Part shown: positions 53,101 through 61,217 of the stretch, piece by piece
Numbering within the stretch: the first letter of the stretch is position 1
Layout: each line of letters begins with the position of its first letter
Source: CAISIP01 sp031367285
GTDB lineage: Bacteria; Pseudomonadota; Gammaproteobacteria; Burkholderiales; Burkholderiaceae_C
Assembly: GCA_031367285.1 (NCBI GenBank)
Contig: JANLPN010000403.1
Location: forward strand, 1-64,000
Direction of reading: 5' to 3'
DNA: 64,000 nucleotides
The notes under the pieces: generated by a model
What the model was told of the DNA's origin: nothing
Seen by the model: only the letters and a program-made list of their open reading frames with translations
Database searches by the model: none
Program-made: the position numbers and the translations under genes

Positions 53101-54359
53101 AGCAAACGGGCTTGCACCTCGTACTTCATTATTTGATCGACCGACCCCTGCCATTGCGCCTTGATGCGCTCAACCAGACCAGTCGGGGCGTAGCGCAACA
53201 GCGCCGCATGCAAGGGGTCTCCCAGTGGCAGACGGCTGGCGATCTGTGCCAATGCGGCAAGATCAAGCCGGTCCGCGACCAGCTCGCCGCGCGCTGGTCG
53301 CGCCGCGTCACCATCTATCTGCATCAACTGGAAATTACCGCCCGGCCAGCGCAGTCCGTCCGCAGTATTGAATTCCAGGTCGCGAGTCGAAAACTCCTGC
53401 GTGCCAGGGGAAAATTTACCTGCCAACCGGCCAGACAAAGACTTGAGCTGCAGCGGGGCCAGCGTCTGCTCCAGCCGGACCTCCACGTCCGCCAACGCCA
53501 CGTCCGCCGTGCTCGCCGTCAATCGGCCGCGACGCACATCCACCCAGGCGCGAACGGCGCCCCGTCCCTGGCGAACCTCGAAGCCCAGTTCCGTGTAACG
53601 TTGCAGTTGCGACACGTCCACGCGCGTAAACGCGGTGTAGGCCTGGCCAGACCAGTCCTGCCACCGCCCGCTGCTCATGGACAGAAAAGGCTGCTCAAAC
53701 CGGGCTGCGAGACCAAATCGCTCCCCCCAATCGGCGGGTGGCGTCGCGTCCAGCCGCAGGTCGTGCCGCCTGCCGCTGTTACGCAACACCAGATCCACGT
53801 CGCGCAGTGCCAGCGGCGGGACCGCACGCAACTCGTCACTCCAAACCACGGCACCGTGGCGGATGACAAACTCGGGCTGGGAAAACAACTGCTCAATGAT
53901 CCCGTCGTCGCTTTTACCTTTGGAGAGGTCCAGGCCCGCCACGTAAATCTTCCCGTCCACTGCCCGGCGCACGCTCAGGGTGGGACGGTCTACATACAGT
54001 TGGTCAAACTTCAAACCCAAAACGGATCGCGGCGAAAGCGACACCAGTACGCGTGGCAGCTTGAGCGCTTCGCGACCCTGTTCGTCTTGCAGGCTGACAT
54101 TGATCAGCTCGAACGCCGGGAGCATGCCGGTGGAGTGCGCGGCAACCGCTTCAATGCGGACCGGCACACCAAGCACGCGCGAAGCGGTGGCTTCAAGCTG
54201 CGGGCGCAGCTCACCGATTCGCGGCACAATCAGCCAATGCAATGCGCCCCACCCAGCCGCAAATAGGAACCATGCAAAAAGCATCAACGCCAGGGACCAT
54301 CGGGCAATGAAGGCGCAGGCCTCCAATAGCGGCGATGGTGCTGGCATCAGGTCAGGCAT
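50145..54359 (-). CDS. yhdP: YhdP family AsmA-like envelope protein
   Basis: A 1404-residue protein with one N-terminal membrane helix (about 15-45: ACAFIARWSLALMLFAWFLFAAGW) and a very long periplasmic part of repeated beta strands ending in an AsmA-type C-terminal domain (DGRADLSQETQDIKVVVVPEINAGTASL). YhdP, TamB and YdbH are bridge-like proteins that move phospholipids to the outer membrane. ATG 54359 was chosen because the membrane anchor begins there. It starts divergently from glnE with few bases between. Confidence 0.88.
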   Translation of the reverse strand: MPDLMPAPSPLLEACAFIARWSLALMLFAWFLFAAGWGALHWLIVPRIGELRPQLEATASRVLGVPVRIEAVAAHSTGMLPAFELINVSLQDEQGREALKLPRVLVSLSPRSVLGLKFDQLYVDRPTLSVRRAVDGKIYVAGLDLSKGKSDDGIIEQLFSQPEFVIRHGAVVWSDELRAVPPLALRDVDLVLRNSGRRHDLRLDATPPADWGERFGLAARFEQPFLSMSSGRWQDWSGQAYTAFTRVDVSQLQRYTELGFEVRQGRGAVRAWVDVRRGRLTASTADVALADVEVRLEQTLAPLQLKSLSGRLAGKFSPGTQEFSTRDLEFNTADGLRWPGGNFQLMQIDGDAARPARGELVADRLDLAALAQIASRLPLGDPLHAALLRYAPTGLVERIKAQWQGSVDQIMKYEVQARLLQLHIQAHAAAAPALGTRVAIGSPGISGATVDVELTELGGKARVGLQDGSISVPGVFEDPVIPFAQLSTDVAWQLGGDKVQVQLSNMRFSNADADGDLQLKWQTSDPRKSSGGRRFPGVLDLQGSLSRAEGNRVYRYLPLILHQNVRDYVRDAVQSGLGSAVRFKVKGDLHDMPFANPKLGEFLIAATVRNAAFAYVPRRYQGADALPWPSLAQLSGDLVFDRKSMQVKGARGAIVGIPGLQITRAEASIADMAQAPNVALNLEARGPLSEMLSVVNSSPLGALTGNTLARATTSGNAELRLKANVPLGMLDKSTVQGTVVLAGNDLQLSAEAPRLMRARGVVAFSEAGFSVNGFQARMLGGDMRLDGGTVPAAAATAASGALAPRAGASLSLRAQGVATVEALRQARELGFVARLAQHASGSAAYTAALTLRSGVPEFSVSSNLVGLALNLPAPLNKTADAAMPLRMESALLRESPAAAPGGRVRLQDQLVLDMGRVGSLTYVRDLSGPEPRVLRGAIAVGLASDESAPLPEEGVVANISMSKVDFDAWDDVLSQLSGADPAGSGPVVSAAGAGTTISARNYLPTSMAVRARELTAGGRKLHNLVIGGSRDGINWRANLDADELNGYVEYRQPAVGGAGRVFARLSRLTLAQASASDVETLLDDHPASIPALDVVVEDLELRGKKLGRVEIEAVNRGAAAVARDGGVREWRLNKFDIITPEAVFRASGNWAALNAQGQPLGAPRPTAGQPESRRTVMNFRLDINSSGDLLTRFGMKDVVRRGKGAMEGQVAWAGSPLSLDYPSLGGAFSVNIENGQFLKADPGLAKLLGVLSLQSLPRRLVLDFRDVFTEGFAFDFFRGDVKIDHGIASSNNLQMKGVNAAVLMDGRADLSQETQDIKVVVVPEINAGTASLIATAINPAIGLGSFLAQLFLRRPLMEAATQEFHVDGSWLDPKITRVDRRSAITGAAGENSVTKTEKNAGEVQ

Positions 54360-54386
54360 TGTGAGTCCGGAATTGTGGGAAGAATT

Positions 54387-57164
54387 ATGACCCGCATTGA
54401 TCACCGAGGGGCCGTCGGCACCGGCCAGAAGCCGGATGCGCCCGATGCGCTGACCGGGGCTGCAGTGTCCATGTTCGCGCGTTTCGGACGACGGGTGCGG
54501 CGGCGCTACGCGGCCCAGTTGCCGCTGCTGCCTCCCGGCCTGCCTGATCGCGCCCATTTTTTCGCGCTGTGCGAAAGCCTGCGGAACGGCGGCGCGGACC
54601 TGGGTGCCGCGTTGCGCATTACCCGACAGTTGGTGCTCGAGCGCTTGCTGGTGCTGGACTGCGACACTGATGCTTCTGTGCAGCAGATCACGGGCACGAT
54701 GACCGAACTGGCCGAGTTTGCGCTGGATCAAGCCGTGACGCATGCGCAAGCGGTGCTCGACGAACTGCATGGCGCGCCCTGTACCGCGGACGGGTCGCGG
54801 GCCCAGCTGTGGGTGGTCGGAATGGGGAAACTCGGGGCACGGGAACTCAATGTGTCGAGCGACATAGACCTGGTCTACGTGTACGACCAGGATGGGGAAA
54901 CAACAGGCGCCGCGCTGCGCCGTGGCCGGATCTCCAACCAGGAATATTTCGGTAAGGTTGTGCGTTCGGTCTACGCCATGATCGGCGACACGACCGAAAA
55001 CGGCTTCGTGTTCCGGGTCGATCTGGCGCTGCGTCCCAACGGCAATTCCGGGCCTCCGGCAGTGTCGCTTGGCGCGCTGGAGGAGTATTTCCATGTCCAG
55101 GGCAGGGAATGGGAGCGCTTCGCCTGGCTCAAGAGTCGCGTGATTGCCCCGGCTTGCTGTATCGCCAGTGGCTCGGCCAACCAGCTACGCACTGCGGTCC
55201 TGCCTTTCGTGTTTCGCCGTTACCTCGACTACAACGTATTTGATGCGTTGAGGGTTCTGCATCGGCAGATTCGCGAACACGCGGCCCGCCGAAGCGCCGG
55301 ACATCCGGAGCGCACCAACGACGTCAAGCTCTCGCGCGGTGGCATCCGGGAGATTGAATTCATTGTGCAATTGCTGCAGGTGGTGCGCGGCGGCCAGTTC
55401 CCGGAGTTGCGAACACGTGCGACGCTGGACGCTTTGCGTCGCCTCGCCCGAGCCGGACTGATGCCTAAGGTGACGGCGCAAGCGCTGTCGGTCGCCTATA
55501 TTTTTTTGCGCCGGGTGGAACACCGGATTCAGTACCTGGATGACCAGCAGACCCATGTGCTGCCGACACTGGACGAGGATCTGGCGTGGGTGGCGTTGGC
55601 CATGGGGCACAAGGGATCCCATGCTTTCCTGGCTGAACTCGACTGCCACCGCGAAGTGGTGGCGCATGAATTCGACGCGTTGCTGGGTGGAGGCCGGGCC
55701 GATTGCAAGGTATGTGGCGGCCCGAGTGCTCCGGTGAGTTCGCCGTCCGAGTTCGGCGAGTTCCTGGAGCAGCTACCGAAGGGCTTTGCCGCCCGTATTG
55801 CTGGCTGGCGCGACCATCCGCGCTTTCTGGCGCTGCGCGACGAATCCCGCGTGCGCCTGTTTCGGCTGGCCACTCGTACCGCCACCTGGATCCAGGAAGG
55901 CAGGGTCAGCGAAGAAGCCGGCGTGCGTCTGGCGGACTGGATTGAACCGCTGCTGCGCCGGGAAAGCTACCTGGCCTTGCTGCTCGAACGCCCGACCGTG
56001 CACGAGCGCATGCTCAAGCTGCTGGGCAACGCGAGGTGGCCGGCGCGCTATCTGCTGCTGCACCCGGGCGTGATTGACGAGCTGGCCAGTGACGCCATGC
56101 TCGCGGAGCGGTTTCAGCCATTGGAGTTCGAGCACGAACTGGAGCAGCGGCGCGCATCGTTGACGGTGACCGGCGAAGACGACGATGAAACCTTGCTCAA
56201 CCTGTTGCGGCGTGCGCGCCACGCCGAGGTATTCCGCACGCTGGCGCGCGATGTTGAGGGCCGACTGACGGTCGAGCAGGTGGCCGACGACCTGAGCGCG
56301 CTGGCCGAGGTAGTGCTGCGCGTGACGACGCGTTGGTGCTGGAGCCGATTGAAGAATCGCCATCGGGACGAGCCGCGGCTCGCGATCATTGCCTACGGAA
56401 AACTTGGCGGCAAGGAGCTGGGATATGGCAGTGATCTGGACATTGTGTTTGTTTTTGATGATGCCGATGATCGCGCGGCCGAGGCCTATTCGAATCTGGT
56501 GCGCAAACTGATCAATTGGCTGACCGTCAAGACGGGCGAGGGTGATTTGTACGAGATAGACACTGCGCTGCGCCCGAATGGCAATTCCGGCTTGCTGGTC
56601 ACCAGTTTCGACGCATATGCCAACTACCAGCAGCAGCGCGGCAGCAATACGGCGTGGACCTGGGAACATCAGGCCATGACACGGGCGCGTTTCGTGCTGG
56701 GCAGCGAGTCCATGCGCGCGCGCTTTGATCAGATTCGACGCGCGGTAATTGCGGCGCCGCGTGACCCGCGGCAACTGCGTACCGAAATTCTTGCGATGCG
56801 GGACAAGGTCCGGCTGGCGCATCCGGTCAAGCCGGACAAGTTCGACGTAAAGCACAGTGCCGGTGGTATGGTGGACGCCGAATTCGCCGTGCAGTTCCTC
56901 GTTTTGTCACAGTCCGCAAGCCATCCGGCTCTGATGCCCAATGCAGGCAATATTGCACTGCTTGCGCGCGCCGCAACCTCGGGTCTAGTGCCAGAAGCCA
57001 TCGGATTGGCGGCGGCGCATGCGTACCGTGAACTTCGACGGGTGCAACACCACGCGCGCCTGAACGAAGAGCCAACACAGGTCAGGATAGATGAAATGCT
57101 CCCACAGCGCGCTGCGGTCATGGCACTCTGCGACGCCGTGTTTGGGCTATCGGGCACTGGCTGA
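54387..57164 (+). CDS. glnE: glutamine synthetase adenylyltransferase/deadenylase
   Basis: A 925-residue bifunctional enzyme that adenylylates and de-adenylylates glutamine synthetase in response to PII. Two nucleotidyltransferase domains are intact: MGKLGARELNVSSDIDLVYVY in the first half and YGKLGGKELGYGSDLDIVFVFDD in the second. ATG 54387 follows GGAAGAA at good spacing; an ATG at 54471 (MFARFGRRVRRRY) is an alternative that fits the family N-terminus as well. Confidence 0.94.
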   Translation: MTRIDHRGAVGTGQKPDAPDALTGAAVSMFARFGRRVRRRYAAQLPLLPPGLPDRAHFFALCESLRNGGADLGAALRITRQLVLERLLVLDCDTDASVQQITGTMTELAEFALDQAVTHAQAVLDELHGAPCTADGSRAQLWVVGMGKLGARELNVSSDIDLVYVYDQDGETTGAALRRGRISNQEYFGKVVRSVYAMIGDTTENGFVFRVDLALRPNGNSGPPAVSLGALEEYFHVQGREWERFAWLKSRVIAPACCIASGSANQLRTAVLPFVFRRYLDYNVFDALRVLHRQIREHAARRSAGHPERTNDVKLSRGGIREIEFIVQLLQVVRGGQFPELRTRATLDALRRLARAGLMPKVTAQALSVAYIFLRRVEHRIQYLDDQQTHVLPTLDEDLAWVALAMGHKGSHAFLAELDCHREVVAHEFDALLGGGRADCKVCGGPSAPVSSPSEFGEFLEQLPKGFAARIAGWRDHPRFLALRDESRVRLFRLATRTATWIQEGRVSEEAGVRLADWIEPLLRRESYLALLLERPTVHERMLKLLGNARWPARYLLLHPGVIDELASDAMLAERFQPLEFEHELEQRRASLTVTGEDDDETLLNLLRRARHAEVFRTLARDVEGRLTVEQVADDLSALAEVVLRVTTRWCWSRLKNRHRDEPRLAIIAYGKLGGKELGYGSDLDIVFVFDDADDRAAEAYSNLVRKLINWLTVKTGEGDLYEIDTALRPNGNSGLLVTSFDAYANYQQQRGSNTAWTWEHQAMTRARFVLGSESMRARFDQIRRAVIAAPRDPRQLRTEILAMRDKVRLAHPVKPDKFDVKHSAGGMVDAEFAVQFLVLSQSASHPALMPNAGNIALLARAATSGLVPEAIGLAAAHAYRELRRVQHHARLNEEPTQVRIDEMLPQRAAVMALCDAVFGLSGTG

Positions 57165-57326
57165 AACCCGGGCGGCGTGTCGGTGCCGGCGCGCAGCTAA
57201 CTTGTAGTTTGGTAAAACCCGGAAATGAAGGGCTTTTCGGTCGTGCAGGAGGCTTTGCGCCTTGCTTGTTTCAGTATGCTAGGGATGCTGTAGCTGCGTA
57301 CGTCGGAGCATAATTTCGTAGCGCCC

Positions 57327-58559
57327 ATGAATCTCGTACAAGTCACTCAGGAGTCGATCATGATCGGCCAGCCCCTTCCTTTCCCGCTCAGGGACGAGGC
57401 CGGGATACTGTTGGCGCGAAAGGGCTACGTGATTACTTCACGAGATGACCTGGAAGCAATGCGCGGTCGGGGGATGGGGTTTTATGTTGACGTTTCGGAG
57501 TCCGAGCGCCACCAGAAAGCGTATGTCGGCAAGCTCTATGAGTTGGTGCGCGACGAGCGTCCGCTTGGGAAAATTGCGCAGGCGAAACTGACTACCAAAG
57601 ACCTCAGTACCAGCCGTGGTGGCGCCGCAGGTGATGCGACAAACTGGCTTGACCTCCAGGTGCGCGGCAATCGCCTGCTCAGGGATCTCAACACTGAAAA
57701 CTTTCCGGATGAGTTGGAGCGACTGCATGCGCAACTGAAGCGGCAGGCCCACCACAACGCGGATGGAGCACTGTTCGCGCTGTTTCACTTGGCGGCAAGT
57801 GAAATCGACCTCTACAGCGCTACCCACGCGATGCTGGTGAGCGTCATATGCGGCTTGGCGGCACGGGAAGTCCTGGGGTGGCCCGAAGACATAGAGGCCA
57901 CGGTATGCAAAGCAGCGCTCACCATGAATATGGGTATGACGTCCCTCCAGGACCAGCTTGCTGCCCAGGTGGATCTACCTACCGCGGCGCAACGCCAGCA
58001 GATTGCACGGCATCCCGCACTGTCCGTGGAGTTGCTTCAGAAGATGGGGTTGCATGATCCCGACTGGCTGGAGGCAGTGCGCGACCACCACCAAAGTGTG
58101 GCTGGACCGTTGGGCGAGCGCACACCGGCGCAGCGCATGGCTCGTTTGATACAGCGCGCAGACATGTTTGCGGCGCGCCTCGCGCCGCGAGCGTCAAGGC
58201 GCCCGGGCTCGGCTGCGACTGCGATGCAAGCCTGCTATTTTGATGAGAATCGCCAGATTGACGAAGCGGGAGCGGCGCTGATAAAGGCGGTGGGCGTGTA
58301 TTCGCCTGGGTCGCTGGTGCGTTTGGCCAACCAGGAGATCGGGGTGGTGGTTCGCCGCGGGGGCAACACCACGACACCGCGCGTGGCAATATTGGTCAAC
58401 CGCGACGGAATAGCAACCGGCGAACACGTCATCCGGGATACCAGCCAGCGCGAGCTTCGCATCACAGGCAGCGTTGCGTTGCACGAATGCAAAGTCAAAA
58501 TCAACCTGGACCGCTTGCTGGCCTTGACTACCGGCCCAGCATCAAGCCGGCCTTGGTAA
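57327..58559 (+). CDS. degenerate HD-GYP/HD-domain protein
   Basis: A 410-residue cytosolic protein with an N-terminal ~110-residue region like that preceding many HD-GYP domains (MNLVQVTQESIMIGQPLPFPLRDEAG) and a helical region that follows the HD-GYP plan: SATHAMLVSVICGLA (His167), KAALTMNMGM at 195-204 where AALLHDIGK is expected, RHPALSVELLQKMG, and VRDHHQSVAGPLGE where HHE..DG.GYP is expected. The HD pair and the GYP are both lost, so catalysis on cyclic-di-GMP is unlikely. A binding or scaffold role is possible. The last 18 bases overlap the convergent ferritin-like gene. Confidence 0.7.
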   Translation: MNLVQVTQESIMIGQPLPFPLRDEAGILLARKGYVITSRDDLEAMRGRGMGFYVDVSESERHQKAYVGKLYELVRDERPLGKIAQAKLTTKDLSTSRGGAAGDATNWLDLQVRGNRLLRDLNTENFPDELERLHAQLKRQAHHNADGALFALFHLAASEIDLYSATHAMLVSVICGLAAREVLGWPEDIEATVCKAALTMNMGMTSLQDQLAAQVDLPTAAQRQQIARHPALSVELLQKMGLHDPDWLEAVRDHHQSVAGPLGERTPAQRMARLIQRADMFAARLAPRASRRPGSAATAMQACYFDENRQIDEAGAALIKAVGVYSPGSLVRLANQEIGVVVRRGGNTTTPRVAILVNRDGIATGEHVIRDTSQRELRITGSVALHECKVKINLDRLLALTTGPASSRPW

Positions 58560-59411
58560 GGCTGGCTCGCCCAGCGATGCTGCCAGATCACGCGCCAATT
58601 CCTTGCGGTATTTGTTGAGCTCCTGCACGGTGCCGAAACTGCGCTCGAGCAGAAGACTCAGGTTGTGCAGAATGCGGTCCACTACCCGCGTCTCCCACAC
58701 GGAGTCGAACTTGATTTGCTGGTCCAGCCAATGCTCAAGCCACTCGGGGTTGGGCATCCGGCTCTGAATGGTGTCACGCGGAAAAAGCGCTTTGTTGACA
58801 TGTAGATTGGTCGGGTGCAGCGCCTGTGCAGTGCGCCGGGCGCTGGCCATCAGGACGCCTACCTTGGCAAACGCGCTCTTGGCCTCCAAACCAAACCTCG
58901 AGATCGCCTGTTTCATGTATTTCAGGTACGCGCCGCCATGGCGCGCCTCATCCTGGCTAAGGCGGGTGTAAATATTCTTGATGACCGGCTCGGAGTGCCA
59001 CTGGCTGGCCCGCCGGTACCAGTGGTTGAGCCTGATTTCACCGCAAAAGTGCAGCATCAGGGTTTCCAGCGGCGGAGCCGGGTCGAATTCAAATCGGACA
59101 TCGTGCAACTCGGCCTCGGTAGGCTTGAGATCGGGGCGAAAACGCCGCAAATATTCCATCAGCACCAGTGAATGTTTCTGTTCCTCAAAAAACCAGATCG
59201 ACATAAACGCGGAAAAGTCGCTGTCGTGGCGGTTGTCACGCAGGAACATTTCCGTCGCCGGCAAAGCGGCCCATTCCGTAATGGCATTCAATTTGATGGT
59301 CTGCGCCTGTTCGTCCGACAATTTGGAGGCGTCAAAGGACTGCCATGGAATATCTCTACCCATATCCCATCGGACGGACTCCAATTGTTTGAATAGTTCG
59401 GGGTACAACAT
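58542..59411 (-). CDS. ferritin-like di-iron protein
   Basis: A 289-residue helical protein with the four-helix di-iron carboxylate plan: Glu46 (ITEWAALPATEM), EEQKH at 76-80 (an ExxH motif), Glu125 (HFCGEIRLNHWY) and DEARH at 154-158 (a second ExxH). This resembles acyl-ACP desaturase/ferritin-like oxidases more than storage ferritins. The substrate is unknown. Its promoter faces the A+T-rich interval that also precedes the FAD oxidoreductase operon, so both may respond to the same stress. Confidence 0.7.
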   Translation of the reverse strand: MLYPELFKQLESVRWDMGRDIPWQSFDASKLSDEQAQTIKLNAITEWAALPATEMFLRDNRHDSDFSAFMSIWFFEEQKHSLVLMEYLRRFRPDLKPTEAELHDVRFEFDPAPPLETLMLHFCGEIRLNHWYRRASQWHSEPVIKNIYTRLSQDEARHGGAYLKYMKQAISRFGLEAKSAFAKVGVLMASARRTAQALHPTNLHVNKALFPRDTIQSRMPNPEWLEHWLDQQIKFDSVWETRVVDRILHNLSLLLERSFGTVQELNKYRKELARDLAASLGEPALPRPA

Positions 59412-59888
59412 GCCTCGCCTCTTTGACGGTCAACTTGCAATAAGTACGATGATTTTAGTGTGCCAACCCGGACACGCCATTGCGGATATTCCAGCCTTTT
59501 GGCAAATATATTTATAGCCGTGATCACTTCCGCGCATCGGTAAAAGCGATTCTTGTTTGTTTGTTTGCTTGCTTCTTTTGTCAGGATTGTAGCAAATAAA
59601 ACCAGTCAGTCGCATAATTACTATTTGGGATAGAATCTTGCGAATGCGCCTTCTGCCCGCCGCCCAGTATCTGCTGTTGCCACACGCTGGCGCAGGGAAC
59701 TCCATTACGTCCCAAGTGCTCGAAGTAGAAGGCGGGACTACGCTGGCCGCCCACATTTTTTTGCTGCGAAGTCGCTTATCCGCGATGCGAATTGGCGTAA
59801 TCCCGAGGCATTTCTTCTCCTCCCCCTTGTTAGCCTCGGGGCGCTTCGCAGCAGCTTTGTTCCGCGTGACGTGTCGGCGGCCACTCCC
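59412..59888. other. A+T-rich divergent regulatory interval
   Basis: About 475 bases between the ferritin-like gene (minus) and the FAD oxidoreductase operon (plus). It is unusually A+T-rich around 59500-59640 and includes a run of TTTG-like tetranucleotides (59552-59575) and a palindromic GTGATCAC (59520-59527). Short frames on both strands (for example 59638-59892) do not resemble any protein. No strong sigma-70 promoter could be fixed; TAGAAT at 59631-59636 is the best -10-like box for the plus strand. Confidence 0.5.
59552..59575 (+). repeat. short YTTG tetranucleotide tract
   Basis: Six consecutive four-base units, CTTG-TTTG-TTTG-TTTG-CTTG-CTTC, in the divergent promoter interval, about 140 bases upstream of the ferritin-like gene. 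Three central units are perfect, so slippage is possible but limited. Confidence 0.6.
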
Positions 59889-61217
59889 ATGAAGGTGGCC
59901 ATTGTCGGCTCAGGTATTTCAGGGCTAGCTGCGGCTTATTGCCTGAACCAGTACGCAGCGGTGACGCTGTTCGAAGCCTCAAGCTACTTTGGCGGGCACA
60001 CGCACACGGTGGACATTGAGCTGCCAACATCACGCGGCTCGGTCACGCATGGAGTCGACACTGGCTTCCTGGTTTTCAACGAGCGGACCTATCCGCACCT
60101 GATTCAACTATTCTCCGATCTGGGCGTGGAAACTGCAGAGTCGGACATGTCTTTCTCGGTGCAGGCAGCCATTGGTGCGAGCGGTCGCAAACTTGAATGG
60201 AGCGGCTCAAGTCTGAGCACCGTTTTCGCACAGCGACGCAACCTTATCAGCCCGCCGTTCCTTGGCATGTTGCGCGATGTGGCCCGTTTCAACACCGTCA
60301 CGACACGCATCGCGCAAGACGGCACCGAAGCGACATTGCAGCAACCGCTGGGCGAATTCCTGCGGGAGCACCGTTTTGGCGATGCGTTTTGCAACTGGTA
60401 TTTCCTCCCCATGATGGGCTGTATTTGGAGTTGCCCGACAGCCCAGATGCTGCAATTTCCAGTTGCCACGATGGTCCGCTTCTGTCACAACCACGGGTTG
60501 ATTCAGATGCGTAACCGCCCACAGTGGCGGACCGTAAGGGGCGGCGCCAGCCACTATGTGAGAAAGATAACGGATTTGCTGGTGGACAAGCGCTTGTCCA
60601 CACCGGTGCGCCGGATAGAACGCTTGGACAAGTCGCAGGGCGGCGGTGTACGTATCGCATCCGACCACGGTACCGAGCAGTTTGACAAAGTTGTCGTGGC
60701 CACGCACTCCGACCAAGCGCTTGCTTTGCTGCACGACCCAACACCTGACGAACGCAATACGCTGGGCGCAATCAGTTACCACCCCAACCACGCGGTGCTG
60801 CACACCGACGTGTCCGTATTGCCGGTGAACAAGGCGGCGTGGGCGGCCTGGAACTATGAAGCCTCGCTGCCTGGTGCAGGATCTGGCGCCGGACATGACA
60901 AACAGGTATGCCTGCATTACCTCCTCAATCTGCTTCAGCCCTTGCCATGGTCGCAGCCAGTCGTAGTGACCTTGAATCCGCTACGCGAAATACCGCGTAA
61001 TCTGGTCATGGGCGAATACGACTATGCACATCCCGTTTTTGATCTGGCTGCGATACGGGCGCAACACGGGGTAGCCAATATCCAGGGCGTATCGGATACC
61101 TATTTCTGTGGAGCCTGGATGGGCTACGGATTTCATGAAGACGGCCTCAAAGCGGGCCAGAACGTAGCGCAGCAGATACTGGCCAGTGTCAGCAACCCGC
61201 AAGCGAGTGACTCATGA
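59889..61217 (+). CDS. FAD-dependent amine-oxidase-type oxidoreductase
   Basis: A 442-residue flavoprotein. The dinucleotide-binding KVAIVGSGISGLAAAYCL is at the N-terminus, followed by FEASSYFGGHTHTV. The C-terminal end YFCGAWMGYGFHEDGLKAG contains the second FAD contact. Proteins of this group occur with DUF1365 and cyclopropane-synthase genes in many proteobacteria and are thought to act on membrane lipids. ATG 59889 is chosen; a GTG at 59871 in frame is also possible. Its stop overlaps the next start (ATGA). Confidence 0.85.
   Translation: MKVAIVGSGISGLAAAYCLNQYAAVTLFEASSYFGGHTHTVDIELPTSRGSVTHGVDTGFLVFNERTYPHLIQLFSDLGVETAESDMSFSVQAAIGASGRKLEWSGSSLSTVFAQRRNLISPPFLGMLRDVARFNTVTTRIAQDGTEATLQQPLGEFLREHRFGDAFCNWYFLPMMGCIWSCPTAQMLQFPVATMVRFCHNHGLIQMRNRPQWRTVRGGASHYVRKITDLLVDKRLSTPVRRIERLDKSQGGGVRIASDHGTEQFDKVVVATHSDQALALLHDPTPDERNTLGAISYHPNHAVLHTDVSVLPVNKAAWAAWNYEASLPGAGSGAGHDKQVCLHYLLNLLQPLPWSQPVVVTLNPLREIPRNLVMGEYDYAHPVFDLAAIRAQHGVANIQGVSDTYFCGAWMGYGFHEDGLKAGQNVAQQILASVSNPQASDS

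Noticed and set aside
52461..54266. 601-codon plus-strand frame inside yhdP
   Set aside because: The minus-strand protein has a membrane anchor and AsmA-like end in one unbroken frame; the antisense frame is Arg/Gln/His-rich with no motifs.
55773..56855. 360-codon minus-strand frame inside glnE
   Set aside because: Antisense shadow; both GlnE nucleotidyltransferase motifs lie on the plus strand through this region.
59638..59892. 84-codon plus-strand frame upstream of the FAD oxidoreductase
   Set aside because: No resemblance to known proteins, no ribosome-binding site, and composition typical of random G+C-rich DNA; kept as part of the regulatory interval.
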